NCBI RefSeq assembly: GCF_024505145.1
Contig: NZ_JANIAA010000041.1
Location: forward strand, 26,681-90,680
Direction: 5' to 3'
DNA from: Streptomyces rugosispiralis
GTDB lineage: Bacteria > Actinomycetota > Actinomycetes > Streptomycetales > Streptomycetaceae
DNA length: 64,000 bases
The position numbers and the translations under genes are program-made. A model generated the notes under the pieces. That model was not told the origin of the DNA and searched no databases. It was given only the letters and a program-made list of their open reading frames with translations. This document shows, piece by piece, positions 39,951 through 47,563 of the stretch (positions within the stretch are counted from its first letter, which is position 1; each line of letters starts with the position of its first letter).

Positions 39951-40310
39951 ATGTCGAAGCCTGACGAACTGCTTGTTGATGTCGCGGCCTTGGTGGAGTC
40001 CGGGCACAGCAACCAGATGACTCTGACTGTGGTCGCCGGTGGTGCTGTCATCACGGGTCGGCTGGCTCCCGAAGCTGTCTGGCGGCAGCGGGTGTCCGAG
40101 GTCCTGGCGGACTCGGCCAGTCTCAATAAATTCTCTGCTGTCTTCACCGCTACGACGTGTGAGGAGAAGGCGCCCACGCATCTGCATTTCCATGTGTCGC
40201 GGATTCTGCAGGGCACGGTGGGGATCCCGGAGACAGGCGGGATGTACCGCGTGGCGATCGATGACGTCAGCGCTTGGACCGTGGGCGACTTCAGCTACTC
40301 CGACCAGTGA
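39951..40310 (+). CDS. Hypothetical protein, possibly GvpU-like
   Basis: A 119-residue protein starting at ATG 39951. It is mixed alpha/beta: LLVDVAALVESGHSNQMTLTV, then GGAVITGRLAPEAVW, a region with THLHFHVSRILQGTVGIPE and YRVAIDDVSAWTVGDFSYS. No signal peptide or membrane helix is seen. The pattern of an early helix followed by TLTVVAGGAVITGRL resembles the small gas-vesicle accessory protein GvpU, but the likeness is weak and no other gas-vesicle genes are present. It stands alone and is followed by a strong hairpin. Confidence 0.6.
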   Translation: MSKPDELLVDVAALVESGHSNQMTLTVVAGGAVITGRLAPEAVWRQRVSEVLADSASLNKFSAVFTATTCEEKAPTHLHFHVSRILQGTVGIPETGGMYRVAIDDVSAWTVGDFSYSDQ

Positions 40311-40351
40311 GATACAACGCTGCGCGTTGACAGACCGCGCGGCAACGCGGC

Positions 40352-40385
40352 GAGGGTCCGACCGGCACGTGCCGGTCGGACCCTC
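40352..40385. terminator. Bidirectional terminator
   Basis: A perfect 34-base palindrome (arms 40352-40368 and 40369-40385) between convergent stops at 40310 and 40422, followed by a T-containing stretch. Confidence 0.8.
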
Positions 40386-40421
40386 CTGTTGCTCTGGTGG
40401 CGGCTCGCACCCGCTCGTCGG

Positions 40422-40733
40422 TCAGACGGTGGCAGGTGCGGCGAGCGTCGCGGAAGCCTGCTGGAATGGGCTGGCGACACGCGTGGGCGCGACTGTCTGG
40501 CGGAGGCCGGGGCAGGTGAAGCCGAGCTTGGTCATGGCCCGGAGAACTTCACCGGCGCTGAAATCGCGGCGGTCCTGGCGCGTGATGACCTGCCCGACCT
40601 GCTTGACCGGGTAGGTGCGGCGGCCGATGATCACGGACTCACCGATGACCTCTTCGGGCTTGACGCCCTTCATGGCTTCCAGAACGCCGCTCTTGGTGAG
40701 GTCGAACGGGAAGCGGGCGATGACACAGCGCAT
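40422..40733 (-). CDS. SCO5918-type conserved protein
   Basis: A 103-residue cytoplasmic protein of a Streptomyces-conserved family known from SCO5918. The conserved core is MRCVIARFPFDLTKSGVLEA, EVIGESVIIGRRTYPVKQVG and TRQDRRDFSAGEVLRAMTKL. The tail is variable and Ala/Pro-rich. Its function is unknown. It sits at the end of a minus-strand group with a CBS protein, a DEAD-box helicase and a cold-shock protein, an arrangement that suggests a role in RNA or translation stress. Confidence 0.85.
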   Translation of the reverse strand: MRCVIARFPFDLTKSGVLEAMKGVKPEEVIGESVIIGRRTYPVKQVGQVITRQDRRDFSAGEVLRAMTKLGFTCPGLRQTVAPTRVASPFQQASATLAAPATV

Positions 40734-40787
40734 GATGCCTCACAGAGAGAAGAGAAGAAGGGGATGGTTCTACCGCGGTGAGGCGGT

Positions 40788-41186
40788 TCAGTGGGCGAGG
40801 ACGCCCCGAGCGCTGTCCTGGTCTTCGACGACCGGCAGTGCGGCGAGCCGGCGGCCCAGCACTGCGTGCTCGGCTTCGGCGGTCGTGGTCACGGGTGAGG
40901 TGAACGGCTCACCGCCGTCGAGGATGTCGCGCAGTTGGACCCGGTCCGTGTACGCGGGGCTGTCACGGACCGCGGTGAGCTGGGCCTGGGTGACCAGTTG
41001 GGTGCGCAGGCCGTCGTTGTCGCAGACGAAGAGGTGCCCGGTGCGGGCGCCGGCCATGACGGAAAGGGCGACTTCGATGGTCATGTCGTCGCAGACTTGC
41101 AGTGCGCCTGTGTCCATGGCGTCCGCCACAGTCTGGTGTGCGGGGGTGACGTTCGTCGAGCGGGGCTGCGTCTGAACCAGCGTCAA
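40788..41186 (-). CDS. CBS-domain pair protein
   Basis: A 132-residue protein, start TTG 41186 with GGAGG six bases upstream; the longer in-frame start at 41225 lacks this. It contains two CBS-like motifs: TVADAMDTGALQVCDDMTIEV with GHLFVCDNDGLRTQLVTQAQL, and VQLRDILDGGEPFTSPVTTTA with LAALPVVEDQDSARGVL. CBS pairs bind adenine nucleotides (AMP, ATP, c-di-AMP) and usually regulate a partner; no partner domain is present here. It lies 46 bases downstream of the helicase gene. Confidence 0.85.
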   Translation of the reverse strand: MTLVQTQPRSTNVTPAHQTVADAMDTGALQVCDDMTIEVALSVMAGARTGHLFVCDNDGLRTQLVTQAQLTAVRDSPAYTDRVQLRDILDGGEPFTSPVTTTAEAEHAVLGRRLAALPVVEDQDSARGVLAH

Positions 41187-41232
41187 AAGGTGCCTCCTGC
41201 AGTGGTGGGTCAGTTTCCTGATCACGGAGTTT

Positions 41233-42744
41233 CTAGGCCGCCGCGTCGAAGGAGGTCTGCCGTACGGTCCTGCGTCGGGCGGCCGAGGCGGGGCTGCGTC
41301 GGCCGCGTGAGGATGCGCTGCGCTTACGCCGCTCGGGCACCGGCGCGGTGATCGTGACGGGGATGCCGGAGGGCTCCTGGGCGCCGGTGATCTGACTCAG
41401 CGCCTCTTCGCCGACGCGGATCTGGGTGGTCTGGGGCACGATCCCGGCGGCGCTCATGAGACGGCTCATGTCGCGGCGCTGGTTGGGGGTCACCAGGGTG
41501 ACGACGCTGCCCGACTCGCCGGCCCGCGCGGTGCGGCCGCCGCGGTGGAGGTAGTCCTTGTGGTCGGTCGGCGGGTCGATATTGACGACCAGGTCGAGGT
41601 TGTCCACGTGGATACCGCGGGCGGCGACGTTCGTGGCGACGAGCACGGTGACGTGCCCGGTCTTGAACTGAGTCAGGGTCCGGGTGCGCTGCGACTGCGT
41701 CTTCCCGCCGTGCAGTGCGGCGGCCCGCACCCCGCTGGCCAGCAGGTGGTCGGTGAGCTTGTCCACAGCGCGCTTGGTGTTCAGGAACATGATCACCCGG
41801 CCGTCGCGGGCCGCGATCTCGGTGGTCGCGCGGTGCTTGTCCGCGCCCTGCACGTGGAGCACGTGGTGCTCCATCGTGGTGACCGCACCGGCGGACGGGT
41901 CAACGGAGTGGACGACCGGGTCGGTGAGATAGCGGCGGACCAGAAGGTCGACGTTGCGGTCGAGGGTGGCGGAGAACAGCATCCGCTGGCCCTCGGGGCG
42001 CACTTGGTCCAGGAGCGCGGTGACCTGGGGCATGAAGCCCATGTCGGCCATCTGGTCGGCCTCGTCCAGGACGGTGATCGCGACCTGGTTCAGCCGGCAG
42101 TCACCGCGGTCGATGAGGTCCTTGAGCCGGCCCGGCGTGGCCACGACGACTTCAGCGCCGCCCCGCAACGCGCCTGCCTGCCTGCCGATCGACACGCCGC
42201 CGACGACGGTGGCCAGGCGCAGCTTCACCGAGCGGGCGTAGGGGGTGAGCGCGTCGGTCACCTGCTGGGCCAGCTCACGCGTCGGGACGAGGACCAGGGC
42301 CAGCGGCTGGCGGGGCTCGGCGCGCCGGCCTGCGGTGCGGGCCAGCAGAGCCAAGCCGAAGGCGAGGGTCTTGCCGGATCCGGTACGCCCGCGTCCCAGG
42401 ACGTCGCGGCCCGCGAGAGTGTTGGGCAGGGTCGCACCCTGGATCGGGAACGGGGCGCTCATGCCCTGCGCGGTCAGCGCGGCCAGCAGCCGGGCGGGCA
42501 TGTCGAGGTCGGCGAACGCCTCGACCGCGGGCAGTGCGGGAGTGATCGTCTTCGGCAGGGCGAACTCGCCCGAGGCCGCGGCGGACCGCCGGCCGTGGCC
42601 ACCCGAGCGGCTCGGCCGCCCTGATCGGCTCGGGGCGGGCGAGCCGAAGCGACTGCCCCGGCCCGAACCGGTGCCGGAGTTGAAAGCGGGGCCGCTGGTG
42701 CGGCGGGTCCGGGAGGTTCGGTGGTTCGTACGTGTGGGGTTCAT
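41233..42744 (-). CDS. DEAD-box RNA helicase
   Basis: A 503-residue ATP-dependent RNA helicase. ATG 42744 follows AAGG within a hairpin-associated leader. The first ~70 residues are Arg/Ser/Gly-rich. Motifs: Q motif PFPIQGATLP, I GRTGSGKT, Ia PTRELAQQ, II VLDEADQMADMGF, III FSATL, IV/V ATNVAARGIHVDNLDL, VI HRGGRTARAGESG. A basic, RGG-poor tail (RRKRSASSRGRRSPASAARRR) may bind RNA. Cold-induced DEAD-box helicases resolve RNA structure; here the csp gene lies immediately upstream, which fits cold or RNA-structure stress. Confidence 0.95.
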   Translation of the reverse strand: MNPTRTNHRTSRTRRTSGPAFNSGTGSGRGSRFGSPAPSRSGRPSRSGGHGRRSAAASGEFALPKTITPALPAVEAFADLDMPARLLAALTAQGMSAPFPIQGATLPNTLAGRDVLGRGRTGSGKTLAFGLALLARTAGRRAEPRQPLALVLVPTRELAQQVTDALTPYARSVKLRLATVVGGVSIGRQAGALRGGAEVVVATPGRLKDLIDRGDCRLNQVAITVLDEADQMADMGFMPQVTALLDQVRPEGQRMLFSATLDRNVDLLVRRYLTDPVVHSVDPSAGAVTTMEHHVLHVQGADKHRATTEIAARDGRVIMFLNTKRAVDKLTDHLLASGVRAAALHGGKTQSQRTRTLTQFKTGHVTVLVATNVAARGIHVDNLDLVVNIDPPTDHKDYLHRGGRTARAGESGSVVTLVTPNQRRDMSRLMSAAGIVPQTTQIRVGEEALSQITGAQEPSGIPVTITAPVPERRKRSASSRGRRSPASAARRRTVRQTSFDAAA

Positions 42745-42753
42745 TTGAGAACC

Positions 42754-42780
42754 TTCCTTGATACGGCACGTATCAAGGAA
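42754..42780 (-). promoter_or_regulatory. Hairpin overlapping the helicase ribosome binding site
   Basis: Perfect 12-base arms TTCCTTGATACG and CGTATCAAGGAA (minus-strand reading) with a three-base loop, ending ten bases before ATG 42744. The last stem bases AAGGAA continue into AAGG, the likely Shine-Dalgarno region, so the hairpin can hide the ribosome binding site. Confidence 0.7.
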
Positions 42781-43008
42781 TTCCCGCAGCAGAAGTGCAG
42801 CGCGGGGAATCACAAGAACGGGCCGAAATGGAATGCGAAAGCGAAGGCGCCATGCAGTGAATCCGGTGCGGGACGCAGGTGATGAAATAGGTGACGCCAT
42901 ATGGGCGTGAGATCCCGGACGTCGATGGGCGCGGCCCGGGAGGGCGTGCCCCCTGGAGAAGAGCTGGGACCGGTTCTGTCCACAGGAGGCATCACTGAGG
43001 GAAATGCC

Positions 43009-43052
43009 CGTAGCTGGGGCCCGCGCCCCGAGGGATGCGGGCCCCAGCTACG
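43009..43052 (-). terminator. Terminator after the cold-shock gene
   Basis: Perfect 16-base arms (43009-43024 and 43037-43052) with a 12-base loop, 15 bases past the stop at 43068. Confidence 0.8.
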
Positions 43053-43067
43053 AAGTGCGCGTCAGCG

Positions 43068-43271
43068 TCAGGCGGGAACGATGTTCTCGGCCGTCGGGCC
43101 CTTCTGGCCCGGGGCGATGTCGAAGGTGACCTTCTGACCTTCGAACAACTCGCGGAAGCCCTGGGCGGCGATGTTCGAGAAGTGGGCGAACACGTCAGGA
43201 CCTCCACCGTCCTGCTCGATGAAGCCGAAGCCCTTGGCCGCGTTGAACCACTTCACAGTGCCAGACGCCAT
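43068..43271 (-). CDS. CspA-type cold-shock protein
   Basis: A 67-residue single-domain cold-shock protein binding single-stranded RNA/DNA. ATG 43271 has AAGGAG upstream. It carries RNP1 (KGFGFIEQ) and RNP2 (VFAHF) and otherwise matches the actinobacterial CspA family: MASGTVKWFNAAKGFGFIEQ ... GQKVTFDIAPGQKGPTAENIV. It is preceded by a 415-base region without a gene, so its leader is probably long, as is typical of csp mRNAs that respond to temperature. Confidence 0.95.
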   Translation of the reverse strand: MASGTVKWFNAAKGFGFIEQDGGGPDVFAHFSNIAAQGFRELFEGQKVTFDIAPGQKGPTAENIVPA

Positions 43272-43537
43272 GTCATATCTCCTTGTGGGGCAGTACGCCG
43301 GCACCCGCGATCCACGGACACCGGGTCGCCGCAATGATGCCCCGCCCGGAGAACAACCGGAAATACAAAACGCTTCCCGCAGCTAAATGCTGGCGCAAGC
43401 GTTGAAGTTTTTGGGAACCACAACTGCAACTGAGATCGACAGTAGCATGCGGCAGTGGCCCACGTACGATCGATGGAACGAATTCGTTCGCCGCGATAAA
43501 CACACTGTCCGCGCGACATATTTAACCCTCGTCTCGC

Positions 43538-43553
43538 GGCAATAGATATTGCC
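43538..43553. promoter_or_regulatory. Inverted repeat in the csp upstream region
   Basis: GGCAATA-GA-TATTGCC, a perfect seven-base inverted repeat in an unusually A/T-rich part (about 43380-43560) of the region between csp and the MerR-like gene. It is a candidate operator; nothing else in 43272-43686 is supported as a gene. Confidence 0.4.
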
Positions 43554-43686
43554 CCACCCGCGACACAGTGTTCCAGCAAGAGCGGTCGCCACATACGGCT
43601 CGGCGGGCGCGACTACTGCGGCGGCACCCTCCTCCGCCCGGGGGCCGGCCCGCAGTATGCTCCGCGCGCAGGCGGACCGGGCCACC

Positions 43687-44025
43687 TCAGCCTGCGGTCG
43701 TCGGGTTCTCCGAGGCGGCGGCGCGGCGGTACTCGGCGTTGATGCGCTGGGCTTCTTCGAGCTGGTCTTCAAGGATGACGATGCGGCAGGCGGCCTCGAT
43801 GGGGGTGCCCTGGTCGACGAGCTCCCGGGCGCGGGCGGCGATGCGCAGCTGGTAGCGGGAGTAGCGGCGGTGGCCGCCCTCGGAACGCAGCGGGGTGATG
43901 AGGCGGGCTTCGCCGACGGCGCGGAGAAAGCCCTGTGTGGTGCCGAGCATTTCGGCGGCCCGGCCCATCGTGTAGGCGGGATAGTCGTCGTCGTCGAGAC
44001 GGTCGAACGATTCGCCTGCTGTCAT
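43687..44025 (-). CDS. MerR-type helix-turn-helix regulator
   Basis: A 112-residue protein. ATG 44025 has AGAGG six bases upstream; an earlier in-frame start at 44199 is in low-complexity sequence. The acidic N-terminus (MTAGESFDRLDDDDYPAYTM) precedes a MerR-like winged helix: GRAAEMLGTTQGFLRAVGEA and LRSEGGHRRYSRYQLRIAARA, then a helical segment (CRIVILEDQLEEAQRINAEYRRA) that may form the dimer. There is no effector domain. It is followed by csp on the same strand and preceded by a long structured leader. Confidence 0.85.
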   Translation of the reverse strand: MTAGESFDRLDDDDYPAYTMGRAAEMLGTTQGFLRAVGEARLITPLRSEGGHRRYSRYQLRIAARARELVDQGTPIEAACRIVILEDQLEEAQRINAEYRRAAASENPTTAG

Positions 44026-44051
44026 TTGCACCTCTCTGTGGAACGGGTGGA

Positions 44052-44083
44052 GGGGCCCGGGTGCCGTACGGCACCCGGGCCCC
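44052..44083 (-). promoter_or_regulatory. Strong hairpin in the merR-like leader
   Basis: Perfect 14-base arms GGGGCCCGGGTGCC (44052-44065) and GGCACCCGGGCCCC (44070-44083) with a GTAC loop, 26 bases before the start codon. It is stable enough to be an attenuator or a terminator. Confidence 0.5.
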
Positions 44084-44750
44084 GAAGGAACTACTACACC
44101 ATCTGCCGGCCCTGGTACTGCGCCGGCCTTCTGTGTCCGCTGACCCGACCTGAAAGTTGTCGGGGCCGCGGGGATCGCGGTTGCTTGACCGGAGACCACC
44201 TCACTATCGATGTCCTGCGGTACCCGGGCTCAAGACTCCGCCCGGGCGATCCTGATGGCGCCTGGCTCCTCCGTTCTTCCCTCTGGGATCAATCACTTAC
44301 CTACTACTGTCCTGCGCATTGCTGCGGGAACTGCGGTACTGCTCGCGGCGGCCCCTGATCACTGCGGGCCACCCGGTCCGGCCGCCAGTCCCGTCGCCGT
44401 CCTGCAACAACCCTGGCTTCGAAACTCCACCGCCGCACCGTCCTGCGTACTGCAACTGCGGATATTGCTGCCCGGCAGTTCGTGTCTGCCGGGCCCTACT
44501 GTCCCTCTGGCTACGAGAGAAACCATAGCAACACCACCGCCCAATGTCTACTCCAGCCAGGATAGATTTTCGTGACCCAGGTGGAGAGATAGTCGGCACC
44601 GGCCACGGGACGGGTGCCCGGCGGTCCCGCTACGGCCAGGCTCACCCACTCCGACCAGGCCGGTTGCGCCGGCCTCGTTGCCGCGAACACCACAGCTGCC
44701 CCGTCTGGCCCTGCGGATGACCGCTCAGGACGATGCGGGCCACCACGTGG
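44084..44750 (-). other. Gene-free, repeat-bearing region upstream of merR-like gene
   Basis: No supported gene in about 670 bases. GTCCTGCG occurs three times (44212, 44309 and 44440) together with CTGCGGTACTGC- and ACTGCAACTGCGG-type elements, in an area of lower GC than the neighbours and with many possible small hairpins. This fits a long structured 5' leader transcribed toward the merR-like gene. No tRNA or known riboswitch was recognised in it. Confidence 0.4.
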
Positions 44751-44788
44751 GTGGCCCCTGACCGGCGATGACGCCGGCCAGGGGCCAC
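44751..44788 (-). terminator. Terminator after the phosphoesterase gene
   Basis: Seventeen-base arms (44751-44767 and 44772-44788) with one mismatch and an ATGA loop, 19 bases past the stop at 44807. Confidence 0.75.
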
Positions 44789-44806
44789 TCGGCAGGTGAG
44801 CCCGCG

Positions 44807-47557
44807 TCAGCCGTCGTTCTCCGCCGACGGGATGTAGGCGCCCGGCACGTTCTGAGGAGCGTAGATCTTCTTCTCACCCGGGTACGGCTTCGCCCAGTTG
44901 TGCGTCTCGTACCACGTGAGGTGGTTCATCTGGGCGGGGGGAGCGTAGTCCGGAACGGCGTTGGGGCCGGTCAGCCGCTGCTTCGACTTCCACTGGTCCC
45001 ATTCGGCGGCGACGTTCCTCATGTCCGCCGGCACCGAGGCCGACGGCACGGCCGCCGCCTTCGGGCTCTGCGCCGCGGGGGTGTCCAGACCGCAGGAGGG
45101 CGGGGTCTTCACACCGTCGGTCAGCGAGGTCCGGTTGGGCAGCGCCTTGAACGGCGTGAAGTTCGGTTTCCGGGTGAACGCCGCGGCCATCGGGGTGGCC
45201 GCGGTGTCCTTCTGGTTCATCGGCTGGATCCCGAGGATCTGCTCGATGGTCCGCACCATGTTGATCTGCGAGTAGTAGTGGCTGTCCACCGTGGCGTGCT
45301 TGGCCCAGGGGCTGATGATCTGGACCGGGGCACGGTGGCCGTCGACGTGGTCGAGGCCCGCCTGGGAGTCGTCCTCGACGACGAAGATCGCCGAGTCCTT
45401 CCAGTACTTGCTGTGCGAGATCTCATCGACGATCTGACCCACGGCGAGGTCGTTGTCCGCGACCTGGGAGGCAGGGCTCACCGGGCCGCCGGTGTGGTCG
45501 CTGGAGAGCCAGAACATGTTCAGGTTCGCCGGACCGTTCTTCTGGAAGTCCTGCTTCCAGATCTGTGCCCGGTAGACGTCGGGGACGCTGGTGTCGAACT
45601 TCGGGAAGCCGTGCACCGACACGTCGTTGAGCGACGGGATCGGGGAGGTCGAGTTCAGCGGGTAGGCGGTGTCCTGACCGGTCGCCGCCATGTTCTTGCT
45701 GTCGCAGTACAGGTTCTGCCAGCTGGCGCCCGACGGCTTGGTCAGGAACTGCTGGAACTCACCGAAGTTCCGGACGGACTTGCGGGCCGCCTGCGCACCG
45801 GTCCAGATGAAACCGGTCTTCTGGTGGCCGAGGGCGTCGTCCTCGGTGTCGTAGCTGCGGGTGTACTCACCGGCCGAGGACTCGGTGTACTCCGGGTCGT
45901 CGGACTGCATCAGCCAGTTGTGACCCTCGGCGGAGTTGGTGCCGATGTCGTACGTGTTGTCGTACAGGCCGAACTGCTTGGCCAGGGCGTGCTGGTTCGG
46001 CGTGACGTTCTCGCCGAACTCGGTCAGCGACGGGTCGCCGTTGCCCTCCGGCATGTCGCCGAAGACCTGGTCGTAGGTCCGGTTCTCCTTGACGAGCAGG
46101 AAGACGTGCTTGATCGTCGAGGGGTCGCCGAGCTTGACCGGGACCGGCACGGGCTTGGCCGGGGTGCCGTCGGTCTTCTTGAGGGACTCGCCGTTCCAGC
46201 CGTTCTGCTTGAAGACCTTGCCGGTGTAGGACCTGATCACGCTGTCGTCGGGCAGCGTGAACTTCTGCACGCTCGACGTCGTGTCGTGGGTGCCGCGACC
46301 GCCGGTGGCCTTACGGCGGGCGTCGATGCCACGGGTGTTGGAGACGTACACCTCGTTGCCGGAGGTGGTGATCTCCGAGGGGAAGTAGTCCGTGGGGAGC
46401 AGGCCGACGTAGGAGACCGGCTCCTGCGCGGAGGTGTACTTGTAGACGGCGACGGCGTTGGCGCGGCCGAGGGTCACCAGCAGATGACCGTCGTCGGTGA
46501 GGGTCACCGCGTCGGGCTCGTAGCCCACCCGGGCCTTGGCCCACGGCTGGGTGGAGATGGTCTGGACGACCTTGTCCTTCGCCGTGTCGATGACCGACAC
46601 GTTGTTGTCGGCGGTGTTGGTGACGAACACCACGCCGTTCTTGGCGTACACGGCGGTCGGGTGCAGACCGACGTCGATGCCGGCGACCGCGGCGTCCTGG
46701 TTCGCCAGGTCGATGACGCTGACCGTGCCGCTGGTGGTGGCGGCGGTCTTCTGGTCGGCGAGCACCTGTGTGCCGTACGAGTTGATCGTGGGCTCGCCGG
46801 GCTTGGCCGGGCGGCCGCCCTCGTTGCTGACGTAGAGCTTGTCGCCGACGACGACCATGCCACGCGGGGCGTTGCCCACGTTCCAGCTCTGCTTGATGGT
46901 CCCGGTCTCGGCGTCGATGGAGACGACCCGGTTCTGGCCGTTGACCGCCGAGTACGCGGTCTTGCCGTCGGCCGAGAACGCCACCGCGCCCACCAGGGCG
47001 CGCTTGGACCCCTGCGCCGGGATGGTGACGGTCCGCGGGCTGGAGACGCCGCCGTCCGCGTTCACGGTGAACACGGTGTAGCCGTCCGGCTGGCCCAGCC
47101 ACAGCTGCTTGCCGTCGGGCGAGTACGTCGGACCTTCCTGGCCCACGTTGTTGCTGCCGATGCGGGGGTTCGAGGACGCGGCGTTGCTGACGAGCTGCTG
47201 CGTCTTCCAGTTCTTCAGGTCCACGATGGCCAGGGCCGCGCCACCGTCGGTGACCGAGGCGGCCATGTGCGTGCCGTCCGGGCTGACCGAGGACGACATG
47301 ATCTTGCCCTGATTGATGACGAGACGGTCGCCGTACGGGGCGATGTACTGGTTGCTGGAGACGACCTGGCCGTTCTTGGTGACCTGACCGACCTGCTCCG
47401 TGCCGAACTGGTGGGTCTGCCCGAGCGCCGTGCCGGCGGCCACCAGGGCGACGGCGGTGGTGCCGGCCGCCAGCAGCGGTATCCGGCGGCCGATGCGTCT
47501 GCTGATGAGGTTGATCCGGGCTTCCTCGACGAGTTTGCGGCGGCGAGTTACCTGCAT
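44807..47557 (-). CDS. Exported beta-propeller/phosphoesterase bifunctional protein
   Basis: A 916-residue protein. After an arginine-rich N-terminus there is one hydrophobic segment (LLAAGTTAVALVAAGTALG, about 28-46). Residues ~60-440 are a seven-bladed YncE/NHL-like propeller: repeats such as SVSPDGTHMAASVTDGG, YSPDGKQLWLGQPDG, FSADGKTAYSAVNGQ and VVVGDKLYVSNEGGR. The C-terminal ~450 residues are a phosphoesterase (acid phosphatase/phospholipase C-like) domain with VFLLVKENRTYDQVFGDMP, GHNWLMQSDDPEY and IFVVEDDSQAGLDHVDGHR. Fusions of this type are secreted in Streptomyces; substrate unknown. It follows an ABC permease gene by six bases. Confidence 0.85.
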   Translation of the reverse strand: MQVTRRRKLVEEARINLISRRIGRRIPLLAAGTTAVALVAAGTALGQTHQFGTEQVGQVTKNGQVVSSNQYIAPYGDRLVINQGKIMSSSVSPDGTHMAASVTDGGAALAIVDLKNWKTQQLVSNAASSNPRIGSNNVGQEGPTYSPDGKQLWLGQPDGYTVFTVNADGGVSSPRTVTIPAQGSKRALVGAVAFSADGKTAYSAVNGQNRVVSIDAETGTIKQSWNVGNAPRGMVVVGDKLYVSNEGGRPAKPGEPTINSYGTQVLADQKTAATTSGTVSVIDLANQDAAVAGIDVGLHPTAVYAKNGVVFVTNTADNNVSVIDTAKDKVVQTISTQPWAKARVGYEPDAVTLTDDGHLLVTLGRANAVAVYKYTSAQEPVSYVGLLPTDYFPSEITTSGNEVYVSNTRGIDARRKATGGRGTHDTTSSVQKFTLPDDSVIRSYTGKVFKQNGWNGESLKKTDGTPAKPVPVPVKLGDPSTIKHVFLLVKENRTYDQVFGDMPEGNGDPSLTEFGENVTPNQHALAKQFGLYDNTYDIGTNSAEGHNWLMQSDDPEYTESSAGEYTRSYDTEDDALGHQKTGFIWTGAQAARKSVRNFGEFQQFLTKPSGASWQNLYCDSKNMAATGQDTAYPLNSTSPIPSLNDVSVHGFPKFDTSVPDVYRAQIWKQDFQKNGPANLNMFWLSSDHTGGPVSPASQVADNDLAVGQIVDEISHSKYWKDSAIFVVEDDSQAGLDHVDGHRAPVQIISPWAKHATVDSHYYSQINMVRTIEQILGIQPMNQKDTAATPMAAAFTRKPNFTPFKALPNRTSLTDGVKTPPSCGLDTPAAQSPKAAAVPSASVPADMRNVAAEWDQWKSKQRLTGPNAVPDYAPPAQMNHLTWYETHNWAKPYPGEKKIYAPQNVPGAYIPSAENDG

Positions 47558-47563
47558 TGAGGG

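Noticed and set aside
39951..40310. Gas-vesicle gene cluster
   Set aside because: Only a weak GvpU-like pattern in one small protein; no gvpA, gvpF or other vesicle genes in the window.
42810..42995. Short minus-strand reading frame upstream of the helicase
   Set aside because: No ribosome binding site and no codon bias; more likely part of the helicase leader or csp terminator region.
44084..44750. tRNA gene or mobile element in the gene-free region
   Set aside because: No cloverleaf, no terminal repeats and no transposase fragments were seen.
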